From assembly GCA_046349435.1 (NCBI GenBank), contig JAXMCI010000008.1, positions 1 to 64,000 of the forward strand: a stretch of 64,000 bases of DNA. Direction: 5' to 3'. The notes under the pieces are model-generated. The model worked only from the letters and a program-made list of their open reading frames with translations, was not told the DNA's origin and did no database searches. The DNA comes from JAXMCI01 sp046349435. GTDB lineage: Bacteria > Pseudomonadota > Alphaproteobacteria > Dongiales > Dongiaceae. Positions within the stretch are counted from its first letter, which is position 1. The number at the start of each line of letters is the position of its first letter. Below are positions 46,939-54,353 of the stretch, piece after piece. The translations under genes were made by a program, and so were the position numbers.

Positions 46939-47047
46939 CGTGCAGCCGCCCCCAGCCAGCCGCGCCGCCGGCGCGCTACCGCGAGTCTAGCGGAGCCGGC
47001 GGGGGTGGCCGGCGAGGACGCGGGCGCCGAGGCTCAGGCGCCCGGCC

Positions 47048-47799
47048 TCAGTCGAGCAGGGTCACCTTGCCGCTGGCGATGTCGTAGATGGCGGCGACGG
47101 TGCTGGCGTCTGGCCCTTGATGGCGCTGGCGATCACCGGCGAGGGTGCGTCCCGCAGCAGCCCGGCCTGGATCCGGGCGTTCGCCTTGATGGTGCCTTCG
47201 AAATCGCCCTTCGCCTCGTCGACGGCGGGCCGGATATAGCGGTAGAGCGAGCTGATCTGGCCGGGCACCGCCTTGGCGGCGATCGACGCCTCGACCGCGC
47301 CGCAGGCGGTGTGGCCGAGCACCATCAGGACCCGCGTGCCGAGCACCGCCACGCCGTACTCGATGCTGGCGATGATCTCCGAGGTCGCGATGTTGCCGGC
47401 CACCCGGTTGACGAAGACGTGGCCGATGCTCTGATCGAAGAGCAGCTCGACGGGGACCCGCAGATCGGCGCAGAGCACCAGGCGAAGAACACCGGCGTTG
47501 TTCTCCTTGAGCAGCGCGAGATCCTCGTCCCGGAGTACATCTTCTTGTCGACGAAGCGCTGGTTGCCGTCCATCAGCGCCTGGCCTCGTCCAGGCTCCAG
47601 CGTCCAGCGCCTGCGCCCGCGCCGTCGCGCAGGCACGGCGAGGTTGAGCGCGCCGCCAGCCAGCAGGCCGGCCGCATCCCGACCATGGTGGCGCGCAGCA
47701 GCCGGCGCGGCGCCTCGACCCGGTGATCCTCCTGCGCCGCGCCCGCCGGCACGACCGCGCAGGCGCAGGACGCGATCCCGAGCGCGATGATTTCAGCAT
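47048..47799 (-). pseudogene. Exported beta-class carbonic anhydrase, frameshifted
   Basis: Zinc enzyme hydrating CO2, of about 250 residues when repaired. ATG 47799 (MLK), then after a one-base shift IIALGIASCACAVVPAGAAQ forms a signal peptide. Later pieces are ALMDGNQRFVDKKMYSG, VLCADLRVPVELLFDQSIGH (Cys-x-Asp-x-Arg zinc/dyad motif), VFVNRVAGNIATSEIIASIE and VLGHTACGAVEASI (His-x-x-Cys zinc motif). After another shift near 47110 the end reads YDIASGKVTLLD. At least four single-base shifts separate them, and the last in-frame stop is at 47048. It lies next to the equally broken multihaem gene, so a shared low-quality sequence patch is suspected. Confidence 0.78.
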
Positions 47800-48094
47800 T
47801 GCACCTTCCCCTGGAATGTTCGCCGTCGCGGGCGGACAGCCTTGCCTGCCGATGCGACTTAATAGCACATTCTTGATTCAATCTTAACTGGTTTTCGCCC
47901 GGCCGGCGCCGATCCTTGGCGAGAGGAGTTTGCCCACATTGTCAGTGAAAGTGCTGCCGCTTCGACCTTGTGCTGCGCCGACCTCTGCTCCGGGCGCGGC
48001 GGGCTTTGGCTATCGCCGTCTTCCCGAACGCTCTAACTTCGCCGCCGCGGGGCGACCGGTCCGGCAACCGTTCCGACGAATGGGGGCATCGACC

Positions 48095-49369
48095 ATGCCC
48101 ACCGGCGGCTGGAGATCCTGCGCCGATCCGTACGGCGCTCGCCGCCGCGACCTTCGCCCTGGCCGCGACCGCGGCCCAGGCCTGCACTGGAGCCGAGACC
48201 TTCGCGCCCGCCCGATCGGCGAGGTGCTTCCGCCCGAGATGATCCAGGGACCGCATTATCGCCTCGCCCCCACCGTCGGCGCGCGCAACGCCCTGAACTA
48301 CTTCGTCATGCTGTCCGAGTACGGCACCTTCGACGCCCCCAGCGACGCCATGCTGCGGCGGCTGATCCGCGAGAATCACGCGATCACCGTGCTGCAGGGG
48401 ATCACGCTGACCGACGCCTACGCCAAGGCGCTGGCCCAGGCGGCGCTCAGCCCGATCCAGGGCGTCAAGGACCTGATCACCCAGCCGGTGCAGACCGTCT
48501 CCGCGGTGCCCAATGCCCTGTTCGACGTCTTCGCCCGGGTCGGCGCGGGCATCGACACGACGGTGTCGGGCCAGAAGACCGCCTACGAGGACTCCGCCCT
48601 CGCGAGCGCCCTGCAGATGTCCTCCTACAAGCGCGACTACGCCAAGGAGCTCGGGGTCGATCCCTATTCGAGCAATCCGGTGCTGCAGAAGCAGCTCGAC
48701 AGCGTCGCCTGGGCGGCCGCCTTCGGCAACCTGACGATCAGCGGCGCCACCATGGTGAGCGGCTCGGCGGCCGTCGCGGCGCTCTCCTACGCGCGCAACC
48801 TCGAGCAGGCGGTCAATATCGTCGCGGCGGAACCGCCGGCCCAGCTGATGATCGACAACAGGAACCGGCTCGACCAGATGGGCATCGATCCGGGGCTGAA
48901 GGAGAAGTTCCTCGGCCAGCTGCAATACTCGCCGCGCGCCAAGACCCTGCTGATCGCCGCGCTCGCGGCGATGCAGCGCACCGCCGGCCGGGGCGCCATG
49001 CTCGAGGTCGCCCTCGATGCGCCGGACGAGACCATGGCCATCTTCTACCAGCAGATGGCGGAGCTGCTGAACGACTACGACCAGCGCATCGCGCCGATCA
49101 CCCGCATCGCGCGCTATGGACGCCTCGTCGTCGCCTACGAGCAGTCGGGCAAGGCGGTCATCCTGGCGCCGCTCGACTGGGTCATCTGGAACGAGCGCGC
49201 CGCCGCCGCCGCCCGGGCCATTGCCGAGGCCTGGCATCTGAAGCGCGGAAGCGACACCCTCTCCCTGTGGATTACCGGCACCGCCTCCCGCCGCTTCCGC
49301 GCGGAGGCCGAGGCGCTGGGCATCGGCGTCCGGGAGCAGGTCGGCCGCCAGCTGCCGCTGGTCGACTGA
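48095..49369 (+). CDS. Conserved hypothetical exported protein (frameshifted N-terminus)
   Basis: Not recognised. From ATG 48095 the product begins MPTGGWRSCADP, then a neighbouring frame reads TALAAATFALAATAAQACTG, an apparent signal peptide with a cysteine just after the cleavage region. The original frame resumes at about 48215 (IGEVLPPEMIQGPHYRL), so two compensating single-base shifts lie at about 48130 and 48210. The mature 380 residues are mostly helical and soluble: SPIQGVKDLITQPVQTVSAV, a G-rich membrane-like segment near FGNLTISGATMVSGSAAVAA, and a C-terminal domain with RYGRLVVAYEQSGKAVILAP. The 295-bp gap to the divergent carbonic anhydrase gene includes an AT-rich patch at 47859-47895 that may hold promoters. 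Confidence 0.65.
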   Translation: MPTGGWRSCADPYGARRRDLRPGRDRGPGLHWSRDLRARPIGEVLPPEMIQGPHYRLAPTVGARNALNYFVMLSEYGTFDAPSDAMLRRLIRENHAITVLQGITLTDAYAKALAQAALSPIQGVKDLITQPVQTVSAVPNALFDVFARVGAGIDTTVSGQKTAYEDSALASALQMSSYKRDYAKELGVDPYSSNPVLQKQLDSVAWAAAFGNLTISGATMVSGSAAVAALSYARNLEQAVNIVAAEPPAQLMIDNRNRLDQMGIDPGLKEKFLGQLQYSPRAKTLLIAALAAMQRTAGRGAMLEVALDAPDETMAIFYQQMAELLNDYDQRIAPITRIARYGRLVVAYEQSGKAVILAPLDWVIWNERAAAAARAIAEAWHLKRGSDTLSLWITGTASRRFRAEAEALGIGVREQVGRQLPLVD

Positions 49370-49421
49370 GCCGGCGGCACCAGGCGAGGACGGCGGGCCC
49401 GGGATGCGGGCCCGCCGTCGA

Positions 49422-49673
49422 TCAGTGCATGCGGCTGCGGGTCGGACGGCCGCGGTTGCCCGCCGGCGCGATCACCGGCAGGGACTCCGTCTCGCCGGTC
49501 TCGGTCAGCACGGAGATCTTCGAGACGATGCCGCGCGCGGCGGCCGCGCGGGCGGCGAAGCACGCCACCTCGATCGCCTGCTCGCGCGTCGGGTAGATGC
49601 CGAAGATGTGCCGGTACCGGGTGATCGTCCAACCGTAGTCGGTCGGAAAGATCGAATAGGTGGCAAGATCCAT
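49422..49673 (-). CDS. Small DUF2188-like protein
   Basis: An 83-residue cytosolic protein. ATG 49673 starts MDLATYSIFPTDYGWTITRY, followed by PTREQAIEVACFAARAAAAR, a strand-strand-helix layout like the small DUF2188 proteins (GW motif early, EAI helix, then a short strand such as SKISVLTETGETESLPVI). The tail is basic. Function unknown. An unlikely longer frame extends to 49847. The 247 bp upstream hold no other gene I can see. Confidence 0.65.
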   Translation of the reverse strand: MDLATYSIFPTDYGWTITRYRHIFGIYPTREQAIEVACFAARAAAARGIVSKISVLTETGETESLPVIAPAGNRGRPTRSRMH

Positions 49674-49919
49674 CGCGGGGCCTCCGTCGACGTTCCTTCC
49701 CCTCGAGCGCTTCCCCTGGCCGACCGCGGGCGGCGCGCCACGCGCCCGCGAGCAAGGCCAACCTACCCTGTTTTCCCGTCGCCCTTCCTGTCGATTCCCG
49801 GGCGATCCTGAGAACTTTTTCTTACCGAAACATCGACCGGGGCGCAAGACCTCGCGCGACGACAGCTGCGCCAGCCAGGTTGACAGTAGAACCCGTCCCG
49901 TCCGCGTGACAGTCGCGCT

Positions 49920-50927
49920 TCACTCCCCGAGCCGCACCAGCAGCTTGCCGAAGTTCTTCCCCTCGAGCAGGCCGATGAAGGCCTTGGGCGCCTTGTCGAG
50001 CCCGTCCACGATGTCCTCCTTGTACTTGAGCCGCCCCTCGCGGATCCAGGGAATCGCCTTGGCCCGGTACTCGCCGAGCCGGTCCCACCGGTCGGAGACG
50101 ATGAAGCCCTCGATGCGCAGCCGCTTGCGCACCACCGCCATCAGGTTCGGGCCGGGACGCGGCGCCGCGTCGTTGTACTCCGCCACCATGCCGCACATCA
50201 CCATGCGGCCGAAGTCGTTGAGGCGCGGGAACACCGCCTCCTGCACGGCGCCGCCGACATTCTCGAAATAGACGTCGATGCCCTTCGGGCAGGCGGCCTC
50301 GAGCGCCGCGGCGAAGCCGGGATCGCGATGGTCGAGGCAGGCGTCGAAGCCGAGCTCGGCCCTGACGTAGCTGCACTTGTCGGCGCCGCCGGCGATGCCG
50401 ACCGCGCGCGCCCCGGCGATCCTGGCGAGCTGGCCGACCACCGCGCCGACGGCACCCGAGGCGGCGGAGACGACCAGCGTCTCGCCCGCCTTCGGCCGGC
50501 CGATGGTGTCGAGCCCGACATAGGCGGTGAGGCCCGGCATGCCGAGCACGCCCAGCGCCGTCGAGATCGGCGCGTCGGCGGCGTGCAGCTTGTGCAGGCG
50601 GGCGGTGGGCACGGCGCTGTAGAGCTGCCAGCCCTGGCCGCCCAGCACGATGTCGCCCTTGGAGAAGGCGGGCGCCCGCGACTCCACCACCCGGCCGACC
50701 GTCTGCCCCTCCATGACCCCGCCGACCTCGACCGGCTTGGCGTAGGACTTGGCATCGCTCATCCGGCCGCGCATGTAGGGATCGAGCGACAGCCACAGCG
50801 CCTGGACCAGCACCTCGCCCTCGCCGGGCTCCGGCGCCGGCGCGGTGGCGATCTCGAAATCCTGCTCGGTCGGCGTGCCGGCCGGCCGCTGCTTCAGCCG
50901 CACCTGGCGGTTTTCCGGACGGGTCAT
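49920..50927 (-). CDS. NADP-dependent oxidoreductase, zinc-free MDR family (CurA/leukotriene reductase-like)
   Basis: A 335-residue medium-chain dehydrogenase/reductase without zinc ligands. The GroES-like N-terminus has LSLDPYMRGRMSD and GQTVGRVVES. The Rossmann part has VVSAASGAVGAVVGQLARIAG near 150 and the NADP loop. Then come DVYFENVGGAVQEAVFPRLN, RIEGFIVSDRW and the C-terminal KYKEDIVDGLDKAPKAFIGLLEGKNFGK. This set defines alkenal/prostaglandin reductases that reduce activated C=C bonds. It diverges from the phosphoglycolate phosphatase gene over 109 bp. The exact substrate is unknown. Confidence 0.92.
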   Translation of the reverse strand: MTRPENRQVRLKQRPAGTPTEQDFEIATAPAPEPGEGEVLVQALWLSLDPYMRGRMSDAKSYAKPVEVGGVMEGQTVGRVVESRAPAFSKGDIVLGGQGWQLYSAVPTARLHKLHAADAPISTALGVLGMPGLTAYVGLDTIGRPKAGETLVVSAASGAVGAVVGQLARIAGARAVGIAGGADKCSYVRAELGFDACLDHRDPGFAAALEAACPKGIDVYFENVGGAVQEAVFPRLNDFGRMVMCGMVAEYNDAAPRPGPNLMAVVRKRLRIEGFIVSDRWDRLGEYRAKAIPWIREGRLKYKEDIVDGLDKAPKAFIGLLEGKNFGKLLVRLGE

Positions 50928-51036
50928 GCTCGCTTCTCCGCTGTCGAACCGGCTTGCCGCGCTGGCAGCCCGGACGACATAACAGCACAGACCGGCGCGC
51001 GCCGCAGCCGCCGGCTCGAAAGATGCGGGGGAGCAG

Positions 51037-51705
51037 ATGACCGGCAGCACGCTCGTGTTCGATCTCGACGGCACGCTGATCGACAGCGCGCCGGACCTGC
51101 AGGCCCTGCTCGCCCCCACCCTGGCGGCCGCCGGCCGCCGCCCGCTGACCCTGGCGGAGACGCGCGACTGCATCGGCTGGGGCATGATCAAGCTGGTCGA
51201 GGGCGCCTTCGCCATGACCGGCACGCCGCTCGACCCGGCGCGCCACGACGCCGTCATCGCCGAGTTCCGCGCCCGCTACGAGGCGGCCGAGCCGGTGCAT
51301 ACCAGGCTCTATCCGGGGGTGCCGGAGACGCTGGCCGCGCTCCGGCCGGGCCGGCGGCTCGCCATGTGCACCAACAAGCCGGTGCGCGCCGCCGCCCGGG
51401 TGCTCGAGGCCTTCGACCTGCTGCGCTTCTTCGACGGCATCAGCGGCGGCGACAGCGTGGCCGTGCGCAAGCCCGACCCGCAGCACTTCTGGGACGCCGT
51501 GTCGCGGGCCGGCGGGAGCGCGCCGGCGGTTATGATCGGCGACAGCGAGACCGACATCGCCACCGGCCGCAACGCCGCGGTGGCGACGGTCGCGGTCAGC
51601 TACGGCTACGCCCACGAGCCGCCGGCCAGCATGGGCGCCGACCGGGTGGTCGACCGCTTCGCCGACCTGGTGGCGGTGCTCGACGAGCTGGCGCCGCGCG
51701 GCTAG
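51037..51705 (+). CDS. gph: HAD-family phosphoglycolate phosphatase
   Basis: A 222-residue HAD phosphatase. The nucleophile motif is VFDLDGTLIDSAPDLQ (D10, D12 near the start). Motif II lies in LAMCTNKP near 108, motif III is the lysine in VAVRKPDPQHF near 146, and motif IV is MIGDSETDIATGRNA near 166. A C1-type helical cap occupies about 20-85. Length and layout fit Gph, which removes 2-phosphoglycolate formed by DNA repair or oxygenation. It precedes the aldo/keto reductase by 28 bp, probably one transcript. Confidence 0.9.
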   Translation: MTGSTLVFDLDGTLIDSAPDLQALLAPTLAAAGRRPLTLAETRDCIGWGMIKLVEGAFAMTGTPLDPARHDAVIAEFRARYEAAEPVHTRLYPGVPETLAALRPGRRLAMCTNKPVRAAARVLEAFDLLRFFDGISGGDSVAVRKPDPQHFWDAVSRAGGSAPAVMIGDSETDIATGRNAAVATVAVSYGYAHEPPASMGADRVVDRFADLVAVLDELAPRG

Positions 51706-51733
51706 CAGGCCGACGGGAAGAGGAGCGGCTGGA

Positions 51734-52719
51734 ATGGAGCAGCGGCGACTGGGCCGGACCGGACCCGTGGTGTCGGCGATCGGGCTCGGCTGCATGGGCA
51801 TGTCGGACATCTACGGGCCGGCGGACGAGACCGAGAGCATCGCCACCATCCACCGCGCGATCGACGCCGGCATCACCTTCCTCAACACCGGCGACTTCTA
51901 CGGCATGGGGCACAACGAGCTGCTGCTGCGCCGCGCCCTGCAGGGCCGCCGCGAGCGCGTCGTCATCTCGGTCAAGTTCGGCGCGCTGCGCGACCCGGCC
52001 GGCGGGTTCGTCGGCTTCGACGCCCGGCCGGCGGCGGTGAAGAACTTCCTGACCTACAGCCTGCGCCGGCTCGGCACCGACTACATCGACATCTACCAGC
52101 CGGCCCGGATCGACCGGGCGGTGCCGATCGAGGAGACGGTCGGCGCCATCGCCGAGATGGTCGAGGCCGGCTACGTCCGTCACATCGGCCTGTCCGAGGC
52201 GTCCGCCGCCACGGTGCGCCGGGCCGCCGCGGTGCATCCGATCGCCGCGCTGGAGACGGAGTACTCGCTGGTCGATCGCGGCATCGAGGCGACGACCCTG
52301 CCGGCGCTGCGCCAGGACGGCAGCGGCGTGGTCGCCTATGGCGTGCTGTCGCGCGGCCTGCTCGCCGGCCGCATCGCCGGCGCCGGCGACCTGCAGCCCG
52401 GCGACTACCGCGCTCACCTGCCGCGCTTCACCGGCGACAACCTGCGGCGCAACCAGGCGCTGGTCGCCGCGCTGAAGGCGATCGCCGACGCCAAGGGCAT
52501 CACCCCGGCGCGGCTCGCCATCGCCTGGGCGATGTCGCGCGGCAGCGACATCGTGCCGATCATCGGCGCCGCCGCTTCGACCAGCTCGACGACCTGCTGG
52601 CCGCGGCCGCTCTCCGCCTCACCGCCGAGGAGCAGGCCCGGCTGGAGGCGGCGCTGCCGCCCGGCGCCGTCGCCGGCACGCGCTACGCCGCGCCGCAGAT
52701 GGCGATGCTCGACGGCTGA
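51734..52719 (+). CDS. Aldo/keto reductase with altered catalytic tetrad (frameshift near 52.57 kb)
   Basis: TIM-barrel NADPH reductase of about 328 residues. It has the normal start RLGRTGPVVSAIGLGCMG and kept Tyr56 (GDFYG) and Lys81 (ISVKFG). The tetrad aspartate position is Asn51 (FLNTGDFYG) and the histidine position is Ala124 (IYQPARID in place of QLHRVD). I recall a widespread AKR subgroup with this PAR[IL]D motif, so it may be a natural variant. Near 52572 one base seems missing: the frame changes from VPIIGA to nonsense, while a second frame continues RFDQLDDLLAAAALRLT and ends ALPPGAVAGTRYAAPQMAML at 52719. Substrate unknown. Confidence 0.85.
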
Positions 52720-52724
52720 GGCGC

Positions 52725-52999
52725 TCAGAGCCCGGCAGAGCCGCCGCCGCTGGGGCCGGCCCGTCTCGGCGTCGCGGTGCACCTCGAACGCCGCGATCAG
52801 CTCGGCCAGGCTCCAGCGCCTGCTCGGCCGCCAGCTCGACGGTGCAGGCGACCTGGCCCCGGCGAAGGCCGGCCGCCAGCCGACCCGCGGACCCGCGCCG
52901 CGCGCGGCGTCGTCCCGCCGGCGGCGCCGCGGCCGCGGCGAGGCGGCCGGCGGCGTCGTGGAGCACGAGCAGCCGGCGCGGCGCGGCGCGGTCGCTCAT
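52725..52999 (-). pseudogene. Small unknown protein at the end of the tyrosinase operon (likely frameshifted)
   Basis: Not recognised. ATG 52999 overlaps the stop of the upstream gene as ATGA, good evidence for a real start. The product begins MSDRAAPRRLLVLHDAAGRL and continues to GQVACTVELAAEQA near 52820. There a neighbouring frame reads SLAELIAAFEVHRDAETGRP, which looks like true protein. A shift therefore probably lies at about 52810, and the natural end is uncertain, close to 52725. It converges with the aldo/keto reductase gene. About 90 residues, soluble, function unknown. Confidence 0.4.
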
Positions 53000-53331
53000 C
53001 GCGCCGGCGCCGCCAGCATGCGCGGCCGGAAGGTGACGCTGTCGCGCGGCTCGGGGTTGCGCCAGGTGACCAGCCAGTTGGTGTTGTTCGGGCCGGGCTC
53101 GGGCACCCGCTCGCGCACCGGCCGCTGCGCCGCCGCCTCGACGCTGGCCGCCGCCAGCGGCCGGTCGGGGCGCGCCCCGGCGAACTCGGGCACCGCGCTC
53201 ATCCAGCACCAGCGGTCGGGATCGATCACCGAGCTGCCGTTGGCGTCGACCACCCAGTGCAGGAAGGTGACCTCGACCCCCGGCGCCAGCACGATCTCCG
53301 GCCAGACATAGACATCGACCTCGACCCCCAT
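52996..53331 (-). CDS. Unknown 111-residue protein of the tyrosinase operon
   Basis: Not recognised. It starts MGVEVDVYVWPEIVLAPGVE, with further segments DPDRWCWMSAVPEFAG and NNTNWLVTWRNPEPRDSVTF. It is rich in tryptophan and beta-strand-like stretches and has no signal peptide. It ends in an ATGA overlap with the next gene and begins 16 bp after the dodecin stop, so it belongs to the same transcript as tyrosinase and dodecin. A small beta-domain partner protein is a guess. Confidence 0.6.
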   Translation of the reverse strand: MGVEVDVYVWPEIVLAPGVEVTFLHWVVDANGSSVIDPDRWCWMSAVPEFAGARPDRPLAAASVEAAAQRPVRERVPEPGPNNTNWLVTWRNPEPRDSVTFRPRMLAAPAR

Positions 53332-53347
53332 CCCGCCCCTCCTCCGC

Positions 53348-53569
53348 TCACGCCGCGCCGGGGTCCTCGAGCGTGAAGCCCACCTTGAGGACCACCTGGA
53401 AATGCTTCACCGCGCCGTTCTCGACATGGCCGCGGATCTGCTGCACCTCGAACCAGCGGATGTGCTTCAGCGTCTCGGAGGCGCGCGCCACGGCCCCCTC
53501 GATGGCGTCGTCGACGCCGGTTTCCGACGAGCCCGCAACCTCGATGATGCGGTAGACGTGGTCCTCCAT
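53348..53569 (-). CDS. Dodecin (flavin-binding protein)
   Basis: A 73-residue dodecin. It shows VYRIIEVAGSSETGVDDAIE, a central SETLKHIRWFEVQQIRGHVE with the tryptophan that stacks on the flavin, and VKHFQVVLKVGFTLE, which is the full three-strand-one-helix fold. Dodecins assemble into hollow 12-mers that bind riboflavin, FMN or FAD pairs and act as flavin stores or scavengers, limiting photo- or redox damage. Here it sits between the tyrosinase partner gene and two unknown small genes, which links flavin buffering to a phenol-oxidising system. Confidence 0.94.
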   Translation of the reverse strand: MEDHVYRIIEVAGSSETGVDDAIEGAVARASETLKHIRWFEVQQIRGHVENGAVKHFQVVLKVGFTLEDPGAA

Positions 53570-53646
53570 GGTCCCTCTCCTTCTCGCGTCCAGGGAGGAA
53601 CCGGCGAGGAAGCGAAACGTTGCGTGGCGCTGCCGCCCCGAGGGCG

Positions 53647-54246
53647 TCAGCCCTGGAGGATGCGCACCCGGGTGATGCGGGCGTTGGCGCCGGCGATGCC
53701 GCGGGTCCGTGCGCCGTTCGGCTGGATCACCCCGGCCGGCACCAGGGTGACGGTGAAGTCGCCGCCGACCCAGATGTTGGCCGCCATCTGCTTCTGCACC
53801 AGCGCGGTGATGTCGTAGGCCTGCTTCGAGCCGGTGTCCGGGTTGTCGCCCATGCCGGCATGCTGCATGCCGGGCATCCGCATGTCGGCCGAGATGCGCG
53901 CGAAGAAGCTGAGCCGCCCGACATAGTAGATGCTCCGCGGATCGGCGACGCCGCCCGGGGGCAGGTTGAGGAAGACCGAGTAGTTGACCTCGGGATGCTT
54001 GTCGGCATCGATCCCTTCGAGCAGCAGGACGACCTGGCCGCGCACCAGGCCGCGCACCCGCGCCGCGAGGTTCCGGCCGGCCCCGGAGGCGTCGGCACGC
54101 GCGCTGACCGAGCTGATGCCGGGACGCAGCGCCGGCACCGTCGCCGCCGTGGCCGCGACCACGGCCGAGGGACCGGCCTCGGCCAGCGCGGTGGCGAGGG
54201 ACTGCGGCACCGCCGCGATCTGGGTGTCGAGGGGATTGGTTGCCAT
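53647..54246 (-). CDS. Stand-alone tyrosinase C-terminal (Ig-like) domain protein
   Basis: A 199-residue protein without a signal peptide. Its core (VNYSVFLNLPPGGVADPRSIYYVGRLSFFARI, about 98-130, and a later DITALVQKQMAANIWVGGDF) matches the beta-sandwich that follows the copper domain in many bacterial tyrosinases and plant polyphenol oxidases, where it shields the active site. The preceding part (ARVRGLVRGQVVLLLEGIDA) fits as the first strands. Here the domain is encoded separately, 107 bp downstream of the tyrosinase. That suggests it is a subunit, lid or chaperone of the enzyme. The comparison is from memory of family sequences. Confidence 0.75.
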   Translation of the reverse strand: MATNPLDTQIAAVPQSLATALAEAGPSAVVAATAATVPALRPGISSVSARADASGAGRNLAARVRGLVRGQVVLLLEGIDADKHPEVNYSVFLNLPPGGVADPRSIYYVGRLSFFARISADMRMPGMQHAGMGDNPDTGSKQAYDITALVQKQMAANIWVGGDFTVTLVPAGVIQPNGARTRGIAGANARITRVRILQG

Positions 54247-54312
54247 GATCGAAACTCCTGACGGCCGCCGGCGCGCGGCGGCTGTGCTGACGGCCCGGCC
54301 GGGCCGGGCATG

Positions 54313-54332
54313 CCGCGGGCCTGAGCCCGCGG
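54313..54332 (-). terminator. Perfect 8-bp hairpin between tyrosinase and its partner gene
   Basis: CCGCGGGC-CTGA-GCCCGCGG forms a strong stem-loop in the 107-bp gap after the tyrosinase stop. With no T-tract it could be a weak terminator or an mRNA-stabilising element that makes the tyrosinase more abundant than the downstream proteins. Confidence 0.5.
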
Positions 54333-54353
54333 CTCCAGTGGCGGATCGCTAGG

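Noticed and set aside
52414..52782. Minus-strand frame running into the aldo/keto reductase gene
   Set aside because: Only its first portion looks like protein; the rest is antisense to the reductase 3' end.
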